Source of the DNA: Balanoglossus misakiensis
Lineage: Eukaryota; Hemichordata
Direction: 5' to 3'
DNA: 64,000 bases
NCBI GenBank assembly: GCA_040954595.2
Contig: CM082576.2
Coordinates: forward strand, 14,446,001-14,510,000
Shown here: positions 52,808 to 64,000 of the stretch, one piece after another
How the letters are laid out: each line of letters opens with the position of its first letter
How positions within the stretch are numbered: the stretch's first letter is position 1
Translations under genes and position numbers: made by a program
The notes under the pieces: model-generated
Databases searched by the model: none
Told to the model about the DNA's origin: nothing
What the model saw: only the letters and a program-made list of their open reading frames with translations

Positions 52808-54547
52808 AGGTTACATTTCTATACTAGTTTTTATTTTTATGGCAGATGTGGGTTGGTATTATGTGGATTTGGGTGTAACTATTAGTAGTGATCTTGTTTG
52901 TCTCTGACTTTACTAGCAGGTCAAAAGTATTTAAGATATTTTAGCGGCTAGTTTGTTTATTAGTTTGATTTTCATTGTAGGCAGCAAGTGGTAATTAACC
53001 CTTGGTTTCCATTAAAGACTACGCCAGTCCAGCCCTCCTAGTGGCTCTCCCCACTCTGTAACCCATGGTAACCATTCATATTCAGTTTGTGACTTCACTG
53101 TTTGCAAATTAATTCTTGAACTTGAAGTCTGTCAATTGGACAGAGAGAGCCACAATCAGTCTGGTGTAGTGGGTTGGGTTTTTTCAGATTTAGAATTCAT
53201 TTCATCTGGATTTTTTTTTTACTTAAGGTACATTGTGAACTGCAAGGTAGTGAGTGTGAGTGATTAGCTTATTGAGAAGACAACTCAAAATTAATTACTG
53301 GTGGCCTGTTTATGGATTTCCATAATTCGTGGGACATGAGTGTTTGCCCCTGAAATACACTGTATAGCTGCATCACACATGTAGTGGTATATACATGTAT
53401 GCACAACTGCCCTACCACTACCAAAATATCCCGACTTTTTGTCTTTGCTGAATAAACATTATTTTCAGTCATTGTATGTACTAGTATATGCTCTCATCAC
53501 AGCCCTGTGGTGTGTTTCCATCATTTGACGCGCGTTGAAAATACTACAGTGACGTCAGCAACTTACACGTTCGACGTGTCATTTCCAATAAACAGACACA
53601 TTTTGCGCGGATCTGACATGGCGAAATGTCAAGTTCATGATTTTAAAAACATATTCGGAAAATCGACGGGGATAAGTTTTTTTCAAAGGCAATGCTCTTC
53701 GTGTATTGTATTTGTCGATGCGTGCAGACATAGACCCTGCAATGTCCATGATGCCATGCATGTCGACGTTTATGAACAAACCGTAAGGCCTATACAAAGT
53801 TGTTCTAACTGCCGCTGATAATAATAAACGTACCGTTTTAAATCCTTCCTGCACGTTTTTTGGTACACGTATTTGGGTTTAATTTCCATTTATTGACGAT
53901 CGCATAGTTATCAAATGAAAGCAACTAAAAAGGGCAGTTTTAATACATTTCAAGAGACGAAACATGCATACAATAACTATAGTATTGGCTTCCATTATAC
54001 TACGGACGTACTACACCTGGAGAGCAGGACGATGCACCTGCGTTCTTTTCAACTCCATAAAAGGTGACTAAGTATTTTTGTAAGAAAAGTGGTCCGTAAA
54101 GGTGACAACGAGGGAGAGACAACAAGGGAGGGTATTGTTAACAGCATTGTCTGTTTCACCATAGACTCTAGGGTCTATGGTTTCACTGAAACCACACCAA
54201 GTGTAAGCCTTGACAAACGGGACACATCGGAGATCAGAACTGCATGAACTTTTGTCCTCTGTAAAATTCAGTCGCTTGGTCGTAGAAGGGAATCTCTGGT
54301 TCAAAATTGTAGCCTACTACCCGAGAATATGTTGCCATGCTAACGTCGTCGGTCGCGTGAGTGCAGGCGTGTATAAGCATAAGCTCGCTCCAACGCGTCG
54401 GCAGCGGACAACGGTACCACAATTTAGTTGCTGACGTCACTCACTTCCGGGTTCGCGCAGTTTTTGGCTGGCTGTAGCTCTGTTATGCGTAAGTGAAAGT
54501 GAATGAAACCAACGTTTTTCATAGTACTTTTTAATCGCATTTCGCAG
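52808..54547. other. Intergenic stretch without recognised gene
   Basis: AT-rich to about 53500, then moderately CpG-containing. Open frames here are short and have no recognisable family. No leucine-rich repeat pattern was seen upstream of the TIR gene. Confidence 0.45.
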
Positions 54548-54737
54548 AATTGGCTCAAAAACGGATCACAACGTTCCACTTTAAAAGTATCTGTGAGTGG
54601 CAGACGGAAGATGATAAAGTGTTGACATATTCTGATTATGATGCACTGAAGCAAATGATATATGTGCGTCACCTGAAGGTAAAGAGAATTTGTTCGTGAA
54701 CGAGATAGAATTAGGCCTGGAATGTAGTTTAGCATTC
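54548..54737 (+). pseudogene. Possible remnant of a Toll-like receptor ectodomain C-cap, frame-interrupted
   Basis: After an acceptor-like TTTCGCAG (ending 54547) an open frame reads ITTFHFKSICEWQTEDDKVL and then TYSDY. The frame in phase with the downstream TM/TIR opens only after a stop at 54639 and reads CTEANDICASPEG. Together these resemble the Cys-containing cap after TLR leucine-rich repeats (W...D..LTYSDY, then C...C.SP), split by a one- or two-base shift near 54640. This may be a decayed exon, a sequencing error or coincidence. Confidence 0.35.
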
Positions 54738-55358
54738 ATGATGTCACTGCCGCTGTTAGGTGTCACTGTATTAGTTACAGTCAGTGTTGCACTTTGCAAA
54801 AAGTTCCAGTGGCACATACATTACGGTTACTTCCTCGTGAAACTGAAACGAGGAGGTTATCAGCGAGTTGATAAAGATGACCAGCCGGCCGACAAACAGT
54901 ATGATGCCTTTGTAGTTTACAACGAACACGACAGGGATTGGGTTATGCACGACCTGGTTCCCCATTTGGAGAACATCAACCCACCAAACTTTAAACTGTG
55001 TATTCATGAACGGGATTTCATGGGCGGCAACGATATCATCCAGAACATTCTGGACAGTATAGAGAACAGCCACAAGACGATGTTGGTCCTGTCACCGCAT
55101 TTTGCGCAAAGCGAGTGGTGTTACTTTGAAATGAGAATGGCTCAGAGTTGCCTCTTTGAAGAGAAGCGAGACATCATAGTAATGGTATCACTGGAAGACA
55201 TTCCTGATGACGTCATGCCTCGCATATTACGTAATATCTTACTGACAAAAACCTACATCAGGTGGCCCAGGAATGAGATGGGCAGGAGGCTGTTCTGGGA
55301 GAAACTGAAACAGGAATTGAGATCAGACAGTCGAGTCAACAGGGTGGCTAAGGTATAA
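54738..55358 (+). CDS. TM + TIR-domain protein, 3' part of a Toll-like receptor
   Basis: 206 residues from the first ATG after the upstream in-frame stop. A single transmembrane helix (MMSLPLLGVTVLVTVSVALC) is followed by a basic juxtamembrane segment and a TIR domain. Box 1 is YDAFVVYNEHDRDWV. The BB loop is HERDFMGG. A middle segment reads MLVLSPHFAQSEWC, and box 3 is FWEKLKQEL. TIR domains of receptors recruit MyD88-type adaptors at the cytosolic face. Open sequence continues upstream only to 54642, and no leucine-rich repeats are found. The gene is therefore either a truncated TLR, a TLR with ectodomain exons not recognised here, or a short TM-TIR protein. A TTAA-flanked MITE begins 20 bp after the stop. 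TIR identity is firm; the gene's integrity is not. Confidence 0.75.
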   Translation: MMSLPLLGVTVLVTVSVALCKKFQWHIHYGYFLVKLKRGGYQRVDKDDQPADKQYDAFVVYNEHDRDWVMHDLVPHLENINPPNFKLCIHERDFMGGNDIIQNILDSIENSHKTMLVLSPHFAQSEWCYFEMRMAQSCLFEEKRDIIVMVSLEDIPDDVMPRILRNILLTKTYIRWPRNEMGRRLFWEKLKQELRSDSRVNRVAKV

Positions 55359-55378
55359 ATTTCATATTTATATTCGCA

Positions 55379-55570
55379 TTAAAGGTATACGGTCACCTAT
55401 GGAAATTTAGCTACAGTTACCATGGTAAACATGAGATCTAGCCAATCATGGATTTTCAGTGGGTGGCTCAAGCGAAAAAAAGCGCCGCCACATGTTCTTT
55501 AGAACGGTTAAATACGCCATATCAGCCATATGTGGGCGTATGTAAATTGGAGGTGACTGTATACCTTTAA
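55379..55570. mobile_element. TTAA-flanked MITE (piggyBac-like), copy 3
   Basis: 192 bp bounded by TTAA, with ends AGGTATACGGTCACC and GGTGACTGTATACCT. It starts 20 bp after the TIR gene stop, so it probably lies in that gene's 3'UTR. Confidence 0.72.
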
Positions 55571-55787
55571 ACATGCGAGGTACAATTATACATAATGGAC
55601 AGGTATATAAGTACATGTAAACAGGTGGTTTTGACTACAATGTAGTAGAATTACTAGTTTATTAACCTACATGTATTAACTAACTCATGGATTGGAATCA
55701 ACCACACGCCTTTCTGTATCTTTCAGTATCAATAGAATTTTACCACGCAGTTGCCTCGTGTTTTACAAAACAATTTTACCAAAGTTA

Positions 55788-56801
55788 GGGAGCATTCGTT
55801 TTTTACAGGGAGGGGGGGGGGCGGTGGAATTTGAGTCGCCGACTAAATGTAAAAGGCAACCCCCCCTGGAAATTACTTTTCTAAAATGTGACCCCCCCCC
55901 CAAAAAAAAAGTTTATCCACCGGATTAAACTTATCAAACTTTGTCAGATATTGGTGTATGTTCGACATACCACATAATCAACCATGAAACCTAGTTCCTT
56001 GATTTCCAAGTAGTGCATTGTCTGCCTGATCTTGTTACGTGAAAGAGTTCATTTTCAATGTCGCCGCTATCACTTTCCTGTGAATCACCTAGTTCACCTA
56101 TCACTACATGTTCATCTTCTGGTTCACTGTCCTCTTTGTCCCTCTCATGGTTTACTCTGAGACTTTCCAGAGTTGTTTGACACAGTTTCCGGCCAATGTG
56201 CGCTTCAACTATTTTCAGTTTGTCTTTTTTCAGCATCTTTTTCTCTGTTGTCAATTTATGTCTGTTCATGTACATGTCTACTGAACATTGTTTTTATTTT
56301 TTAAGTATTTGTATTCTGTGTTGGGAGACATTGTAAACCGAGAATTGAAGGGGGTGGGTTTGGGAGGGGGTGTCCCCCTCCCACGACGTAAGAAAATTTT
56401 ATAAAATACAGAGCTGAAAGCTGCATTTTAATGAACCCAGCAAAAGCAAATTAACGTCGCCGCTCAAAGTTATCATGGGATGGGGGCAAGTCCCCTGACT
56501 TGGGACACTAGATAAACCAGTCAATGATTGATAGGTGTTGATGAATGGACGGGGTGGGTGTGGGAGGGGGTGTCCCCCTCCCACGTAAGAAAATTTTGTA
56601 AAATAAAGGACGCGAAACTGCATTTTTGTGGACTCAAAATAAATATTTAGCCGTCAAAGTTTTCAAGTCCCCCCTTTCAGTCCCTATATAATAATCCCTT
56701 TATTATAAAATTTGTCCCCCCCTAAAAACTGCTTTGTAAAAGTAAACCCCCCCCTGATTTCCACCGCCCCCCCCCCCTCCCTGTAAAAAACGAATGCTCC
56801 C
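55788..56801. mobile_element. Harbinger-like DNA transposon remnant with G/C-run ends
   Basis: Inverted ends GGGAGCATTCGTTTTTTACA and its complement, flanked on both sides by TTA (3-bp target duplication, as in PIF/Harbinger). Long G and C runs lie just inside the ends. The interior has two copies of a GGGAGGGGGTGTCCCCCTCC palindrome unit followed by GTAAGAAAATTTT. A 94-codon minus-strand frame (55991-56275) is acidic with a basic tail (VTRSGRQCTTWK) and matches no transposase I recognise. Superfamily assignment is inferred from target duplication length and termini. Confidence 0.62.
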
Positions 56802-59800
56802 TTACCTATGTTATTTGTATAACTGTGTAGAAGGAAGTGTTTCTTTGCAAAATCTCGCAGATGGAAAAAATATTCAGAGGAACGCGTGTAAAGCATCTTG
56901 AAAACTGTCTGTAGATCTTTTTGTGCATAAACGAAGAAACAAAGGATATTCAAGCTGTAGAGTGAGGTGGAAGGACATTTCATGTAAATAAAAGCTATAT
57001 AGACAAAGCCACTTGCGATGTTTCATTTATACACGAAAAAAAATCCTCAAGGTTATATACATGAAGATTTGTTCGCAGTAAAAAAGAACTGGTCAAATTC
57101 TTCAGTATATTGCAAAAACTGCCAGCCATTTTGGCTACCCTAGCTTGCCCATGACTCCATGAGTCAGGTAAATGTATTACTGTAACAGCAGATTTATGTA
57201 AGCGGTCCGAAATCGGTACCGGTTTGGGGGCGCAGACTGGACTGCTTACATACCTAATTCGGTTATGGTTAAAGCAAGGTCCAAAGGTGCACCTGCTATA
57301 AATCGTTTTCAAGACGACGCAATAGATCTACGAATCCAAAATTTCACATGGCAAAACATGACTCGAAAACTCGGCAAAGTGGTTTAGGTATAACACGGTA
57401 AGCGACCTGGTACATGTGTTTGCGGACACTTAGTCGATTAGTCTTGCTCCAAGACTGATACTGAAAATGAAATGCGCGTCCGTTACGTATAGAACGTCCT
57501 AGCGGACACTCTACGGTCCTTGGCCTCGCGGAGTCCTCAGCAGTTGTCTCGACTCTCAAGATCTGAGGAGATGAACACAAATAGGAAAACAGCAAACACA
57601 AATAACACGAAACTCGTAAGATGACAGAACTCCCTTGACCTCTACGCGATCTGTGCCGTATAGAAGTTATTTTCAGGAGTGATGCGGTGTACTCTGCTGT
57701 ACTTTGATTCATGCATTCCATCTAAGGGAACCTTTTTATTTGCATAGCTTTCGCATGGGGCAGTTATTTGAAGTTTCAGTCATCATAAAATGCTTATGGC
57801 CTTTAGAGCGATCAATGGTACTATTTACCTAGGCAGCGAAATATTTAAAGTATGTACAATACGTGAATGGACAGGGCCTCTCAAGTTGGAAAACCTTTAA
57901 AACCACGAACATTTAGCGAAGATTGGTCCAGGTAACAGGCACTGATATGTTGCTTGGTCTAGTTTTTTTTTTTTTTTTTTTTCATTTATATCTTGCAATT
58001 AATGGGCGAAGCAATATTGATTACAATAATGATCACAATAAGCAATAATGATTACCGGTTATCTTCGCAACAATGAATGACAGGGGCGTGCGTGTACAAT
58101 AAATTTATTTGACTTAGACGTTGATATCGATGCGATTGCACTCGCCGGCATGATGGTAAACCTCTCATAAATAACACAATGGAACATAGGTACAGTTGAC
58201 GTGTACCGTGTGTGACCTAACGACAATATAGATAACCTAACTGGTCCTAAGGTTTATGTGATATTTATTACAATCATTGTGCTGCCTGCGTACCAGAGGA
58301 CAACAGCCATAGCGGAGACTGCTTACAGACACTGGGCAGGTGAGAATTATTTGTGTGACAAGGCAACGTTTAGGATGATAATAATCGCATGGCAATCGTA
58401 GCGAAACAGGTATATGGCAGGTGCTGGTGTATTTTCTGTGAACAGTTGATACCCTAGGCTTTAACACTCAACACTGAGACAGGTTAACGGTTGGGTAATC
58501 ACAAGGATGGAAAGTAGAGACTTACTCAGGAAAATGATAGAAATGTAGAATACAGGTGTGATTTCTTGGCAACTCTTCACGAAACTGGTTTTAATGTTGT
58601 GTTTTTATTAAGTTTGAGTTAGACCAGCCAAGTTCCAATGACCACATTGTAACACAGCACTCCATGGTCGCGTTGTGTGTCACGCTTTGGCAGAATAAGC
58701 CATGAATCAAAGCGGAACAGTTACCGTTACGCGATCCCATGACTTGTAGTCGCTTATGGCTGTGACCTCCGCCCTCGCGAAATGGCGAATAAATTTTCCA
58801 GGTAAAAAGTCGGTGCTATAGCTCGTGGCCAGGCAATTTGTGTTCAAAAAAGAAATTGCCCAAAACGGACCCATGAAAGAGCCTCACAGGGTTCAAATAT
58901 TTTCTGATTACGCCATTTTTCTGACCCCTGAGTGTTTTATGCTGGTTTGGTTTTTAATAGTCATAATAGAAATATTTATTATAGTGACGTGGTCGTCGCG
59001 CCGCGTTGGTTTCCCCTTGATGAGAATATGTCCTCCCATACCAACGAAGAAAAATAAATCACCGTTTGTCTTGCATAGGTGAAGACTCCACGTAGTCTGT
59101 TTACGAATGACTATAAAAGTTTACCTTTCAGAGGACAATATGAATGTCAAAAATCGCATCATTCCTGTAGATTCTTTCACTTTCAGTCGAGAAACAGGGT
59201 AGTGAATTTGCATATTTTATCATTGTCGGAGCCTCGTTTTCGAACACGCAGAGGCATTCGCAGCCCCCGCTGCTGTCATATAAACACATTTCCCCCAAAC
59301 AAACAAAAAATCAACAACTTTTAAGACTTATTATAAGTTATTATCGGGATTACGAACGAATCCGGCATATTTAGCTTTTTTCTTGCAAATAACGACCTAT
59401 CTAAGGATCAGTCATTCCAGTGACTGACCACGCTGACTAAACTTCAGCTCATGGGTTAGGGGTCAAGGAGGTGGTCGTGAGCAATCACGATAGTTCAGAT
59501 TTCAGACATGATTTAGAAAGATTATTGATACTTCAGTCAAATTTTGGAAGTAGTACCCCCTTGCAAACGGATACAATCGGAAAATAGATTACGGAGAGGC
59601 ACAGTTTGGTGGCACACAAATCTCACATTTTGGTGCAGAAAAAGACGATTTTCGGTGACTGAAAAATCGGTTCTTAAAGTTATGGTTTAACCTTTGCCAT
59701 TCAAAGATAAGTCTCACTAACATATGCAAATTCACGATTCGTGTATATTTTGGACGTCACTAGCCTAGGAGGAAGTTGGGGTAAGCAGCGATTTTCATAT

Positions 59801-59944
59801 GACTTTATAAACCCCATTATTAAATCTAAAGCAAAGGGTAACGTTTCCTCTTTAATGAATATAAAGGGAGTGTTGCACTTTAAATGTTGCTATTTGGTTA
59901 GACCGGGTTTTCCCATATAGAAACAACAGAGACAATGACCTTAA

Positions 59945-60748
59945 GGGACCGTTCAGTTTTAGGGGGGGGGGGGCCGGCAAGTTTGTGTCATGGGTTTTCA
60001 AAATCAGGCCGACCCCCCCCCCCTTCACCCAGCACCAAAAAATGATGACCCCCCCCCCTTTGACAGACCCAAAAATATGATGACCCCCCCCCCACGCTGA
60101 AAACATTCGCTGCCTGATCCTATGTACACTGTACATGAATGCAATAAAGGGAATAAGGCTCCTCACACCTCAATTATAAATTTCTTAAAGTAATTGAAGT
60201 ATAAAATAGTATATCGTTGCAATAAAGAAATCTATAAACAAAATAAAATGACATGCCAATACAATAGTTGCTAGAATTGGTAAAACAAGAAAAGTGGCGG
60301 GGGTGGGAGGGGGTGTCCCCCTCCCACATAAGAAAATTTTGTAAAATACCCGGCTCAAAGTTGCATTTTAATGAACTCAAAAGCAAATTAACTGAATGTT
60401 AGGCAGGACAAATTCTAATTTTGCCACTCCACTCAAAGTAAGCATCGGGGGTGGGTGGGAAGAAGTCTGCCCTGGTACACAAGACAAACCAGCGAATAAA
60501 TGATATGTGGCGAAGAATGGAGGGGATGGGTGTGGGAGGGGGTGTCCCCCTCCCACATGAGAAAATTTGTAAAATAAAGGGCGCGAAACTGCAATTTTGC
60601 GGACTCAAAAGCAAAAGTTCGGTGGCAAAAGTATGTGACCCCCCCCTAAACGTTTAAAAAAAACAGATGGCCCCCCCTTTCGGACTTCAAAATTTAAGTG
60701 ACCCCCCCCCCCTGGATTTTGCCGGCCCCCCCCCCCCTGAACGGTCCC
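59945..60748. mobile_element. Second Harbinger-like element, same internal units
   Basis: Inverted ends GGGACCGTTCAG and CTGAACGGTCCC flanked by TAA on each side. G/C runs lie inside the termini, and the GGGAGGGGGTGTCCCCCTCC unit occurs twice, as in the element at 55.8 kb. No coding capacity. Confidence 0.62.
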
Positions 60749-61214
60749 TAATGTGATCCGTCCATTACTGTGTGTATGTATTGTTATGCAAAGTAGCTCG
60801 TGCTGGCGTATAAAAGTGCATAAGAGGCGAGTCATAAAGAAGGAAGTTCTCCCTGTAAAAACTGTCGGCGCAATTTTTTTTTATAGAATTGAGTTCTGGT
60901 TAATATCAATTAACAAAATAGGTCATGTTGTGTTCAATATAGACAGTTTGCCCTTTTATTAACTCGTTTGTTTAGCTTTGAAACATGCAGTCGCATAACA
61001 CGTGAAATTCCACTCAAACTCAGCTCAACTCAACTGTTATTCTAAATGACCGAAGAGAAATGTTAAAAATCCATTGCGAGACTTCCAGTCGTTTGAAAGA
61101 TTAAGTAGTTTAGACAGCCTGCATTCTACACGAGTTTGACTTCACTTCCCACTTCGGTTTTCATTGCATCTGCTTTATATAAAATGTTTCCCTTTCCAGG
61201 TTTTAAAATCCAGT

Positions 61215-63969
61215 ATGAACGAAAAGCAGCAACGGATTTTGGATGGTGCCCGAGACCTTCTCATGAAGAACGTACGCGTTGCACTAGTCATTGGGAAAAC
61301 CCAGCAAATATATCCTGGTGTATTTACTGAAAAAGACATGAGAGAAATAAGGGTAATCGGTTAAATTATGTCGATTGATAAAGTCATGTTGACAACACCT
61401 TTACTGAGACTAAACTGCTTTGCACATTTTTGTGTTTGATTGGCAATTGATTCTAAATATTTACTCGTAAAACAACGTATAAACATAGACAGAGACTGTC
61501 TATGGTATAAAGACAGGCCCTGACTTGCCGCGTTTGTGGCTGTTCTAGTTGGCGGTGAAACTGGAATTCGCAAATAGCAGGAAAACTCGAAAACACAAAT
61601 CCACTCAACTATGTGTGTTCTGTAATGTGATGAAATATAATGGAGAATGTTTCCCCGAGTCCTTATCGTAAGGCTTCAGGGAATTTCTTTAGAACAATAC
61701 ATTGAGTTGTAGCCAACTTTGGGATTCTCGCCTTATAACGTTTTCCCGGAGCTAAGTTTGCACACAAACAAACAAACAAACAAACAAACAAACAAACAAA
61801 CAAACAGAGAGATTGACTGCATGAATGACTAACTGACTCACTGTCTCACTGACTGACAAACTAACATTTATGTTCCCTTCCTGTTATTGATTTATCTCAC
61901 AAGGCATAAAAAATTAAGATTGACCTTTATGCGCATTGAAGGAAAATGGCAACAATAAATAAAGATATGTATTGAAAGTAGAGAATTACAAGTATTGCAT
62001 ATTATGTAAACGTTTCATCTTTTAACAGCGAGCAGGTGGTGAGCCTGGTCTAGACTTCGTCCTTGACGTCTTCAAGAGGCAAACAAAAGGATTTGCCCTA
62101 TTATATCAGGTTTTGGAGGTGACAGGGCACAGCCAACATGTCCTTGGCACATTGTCACCCGGAACGCCCCGCTTTCCACAACCGTCTCAAGACGTTAAAC
62201 GTATAATTCCAAGTGCGTATTATCATATATTTTAGTGTATCTCATATATTTATTATTTTATTTGAAGTTTGTATTATTATGTGTAACCACGCTTTTGTTT
62301 CGAGAACTAAGGAATGTAAACGATTTAAAATACGCGAATGCTAAACTACAATTCTTATTTGTGTGCAGCTACGACAAAATCTAAAGGCGCAGCATCTGAG
62401 TTTCGTGGTAAGTATTTCTGTTTTACATTCACAGAAGACAGAACATGAGATGTGAACGACTCTTAGATAGAAAGCCTATTACCTGAGTAAATAAGACTTC
62501 GAAATTTAAACAAATACCATTTGGTGTTAACCAAAATATGTATGTGGTCGGTGAAAATCACTGGTATTAGATAAGTGAACCCACACGCGACATCAGCTTT
62601 GCAAATCTAACGAGTGTAAATGTATCAGTTCATAACCATGGTAACCAATAACTCTGTTCCAGATACAGCTCGTGCTGCTGCTGCTCCCACGGAAAGCATT
62701 AAAGCGAAAAGTGTACATGAAGGTAAGTAATCATGTGTATTTTTTAATTTTTGCAAAACATGTAGTGGTATCGAAAGAGTGATGTTTCATGAGTCACTGG
62801 ACTCACTCATCAGGAGACTAAACTCGTGAGAACACAGTGGGAATACATGGTTACGGGTGGTGGAATGTTGGTTGGGATGGGCAGTTTTGCATAGCAATGT
62901 GTAACTGCTGTGCAATGTGTGGGGAGTGTCAAATTTTAGCTGTTGCATTTACTTCTGTGTCTGCATGAGGACCCGAATTCATTTCTTTTATTGAGAGGGA
63001 TCGCAAAAATTGGCATGAAAATAACTGCTACGGTTGGACCCCTACGCGACAACGTGACAAAAAGCAGGCTTATTCCTTAATGTTCAACATCATGATCTAT
63101 TATTCTAACCAATCACTCTCTTTCCGACACAGCTGCTACTCCCACTGAAAGCATTGCGCCGAAAAATGAACCCCAGGGTAAGTAATGATGTGTTGTTTTC
63201 TTCCCAAAAGATGTTCTCCTAGCTCTACATGCATTGATATGAGGGGAAATGTAATCTGAAATCGCGTTGTCTATGGAAACCAATATTTAACTCGCACAAG
63301 ATCATGTATGGGCATCAAATTGCCGCGGCAGTACACTGGAAATGTAAGGAACGCCAGCGTAAACAACCACAATTTGAAACTAAACGAAATACGAAATGGA
63401 CTTAGAAGAAGATTTGTTTCCCGATAATTATCGTAGGTGTCATTCTTGATGCTTGTATAAACGAAAACTTCTCTTTTGAGAAAACAAAATAAACTGCTAA
63501 ATTAGCAGAACTTAAATGAGCGAGAGTTGAATTAAATATCCTGTACATTTGGAGAGGGGGCAGCGAGACGGAGAGGGAGATGAGACAGTCAACAGATGGC
63601 CTCTCGCATTTAATGTTCACAAAATTTTTAAGATGGGTCTTAGTTGAAGCCTACTATAATAATAAAACCCCATCAAAACCTTGTTAGTCTCTAATATTGT
63701 GAAATTCTACTCTCCCACTTCATTGCTAGATCCAACGAGTCTTGCCATATTGCAACAACTGCAAAGCATGTCTGCAGTAATGGCAACTAAGGATGATATG
63801 CGAAAGATGGTGGGTTCAAAAACGGATATGCTGCTGAAGAGAATGGATGCTGGTAACGCTACCATGTTAAGTGAAATAAGCAAATTAAAAATCGAATTGT
63901 GTGACTTCAAAAAAGACATTTCAGAGAGGCTCGATAAGATAGAAATGGTTATGGAGTCATTGCAGGAAG
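61215..63969 (+). CDS. CARD and coiled-coil protein, 5' part (open at the right edge)
   Basis: Exons: 61215-61352, 62029-62212, 62369-62407, 62663-62722, 63133-63177, 63730-63969; all phases join, about 235 residues so far, ending at a donor near the window edge. Exons 1-2 encode a CARD-like six-helix death fold: RILDGARDLLMKN, then GVFTEKDMREIRRAGG, FKRQTKGFALLYQVLEVTG and HSQHVLGTL. Three short exons then encode Ala/Pro/Lys linkers; two of them are near duplicates (APTESIKAK and TPTESIAPK). The last exon is a predicted coiled coil (LQQLQSMSAVMATKDDM, then ISKLKIELCDFKKDISERLD). CARDs mediate homotypic assembly in apoptosis and innate signalling. The frame is open upstream of ATG 61215 to an acceptor at 61199, so the true start may be earlier. 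What follows the coiled coil (NACHT, TIR, caspase or other) is not visible. Confidence 0.74.
61764..61806. repeat. CAAA microsatellite
   Basis: Ten or so AAAC/CAAA units in the first visible intron of the CARD gene. Confidence 0.8.
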
Positions 63970-64000
63970 GTGAGTACATGTACTTGCAATACTGATATCT

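Larger units (their letters stand above)
55571..61199. other. Repeat-rich intergenic region between the TIR and CARD genes
   Basis: Holds two Harbinger-like elements (55788-56801, 59945-60748), a poly-T run near 57963-57980 and otherwise unassigned sequence. Around 57200-57700 and 58600-58800 the base composition is more CpG-rich, but no gene family could be recognised on either strand. Confidence 0.45.

Noticed and set aside
53507-53818. 103-codon plus-strand frame upstream of the TIR gene
   Set aside because: Checked for leucine-rich repeat spacing because of its position; none seen.
57344-57721. 125-codon minus-strand frame with a hydrophobic stretch (CYLCLLFSYLC)
   Set aside because: No recognised family, no clear splice partners and no poly-A context; kept only as unassigned sequence.
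1-64000. CRISPR array, rRNA or operon structure
   Set aside because: The sequence is clearly eukaryotic with spliced genes. Repeats seen are microsatellites and MITEs, not spaced identical repeats. tRNA genes could not be excluded by eye, but none was convincing.

Overview
This is a eukaryotic nuclear window. Genes are split into many short exons with GT..AG introns of about 100-2,300 bp. Flanks and introns are AT-rich and carry many small inverted-repeat elements. Vertebrate-like DDX52, CPSF2 and RIN-family genes lie beside a TM-TIR (Toll-like receptor) gene and a CARD gene. This points to an invertebrate, most likely a marine deuterostome (hemichordate, cephalochordate or echinoderm). That placement is inference; the sequence alone does not settle it.

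Layout from left to right. (1) Positions 100-10038, minus strand: a RIN-family Ras/Rab interactor with an SH2 domain and a long proline/serine-rich exon; its C-terminal half lies beyond base 1. (2) A short shared promoter (about 11.69-11.98 kb), then DDX52 (11982-18808, plus), a DEAD-box rRNA-processing helicase with 13 coding exons. (3) 20458-23801, plus: a bHLH + HMG-box protein with the architecture of the meiosis initiator MEIOSIN/BHMG1. (4) 25369-35394, minus: CPSF2 (CPSF100), 18 coding exons, tail-to-tail with gene 3. (5) 38562-51385, plus: a 761-residue protein with an N-terminal membrane segment and two START-like lipid-binding domains, head-to-head with CPSF2. (6) 54738-55358, plus: a TM + TIR protein that looks like the 3' end of a Toll-like receptor without its leucine-rich repeats. 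(7) 61215-63969, plus: the 5' part of a CARD + coiled-coil gene running off the right edge.

The left 50 kb is mostly housekeeping and regulatory: rRNA processing, mRNA 3'-end formation, endocytic Rab/Ras signalling, probable germline transcription and probable lipid transfer. The right 10 kb is innate-immune-like and rich in mobile elements. Small-element families include a roughly 190-bp TTAA-flanked MITE (three clear copies), a CGCG-rich MITE, two Harbinger-like elements with 3-bp TTA/TAA duplications, several long foldbacks and ATC/TCA microsatellites. No CRISPR, rRNA gene or convincing tRNA was seen. All exon boundaries were derived by hand from reading frames, splice consensus and remembered family similarity, so single-base errors at junctions are possible.
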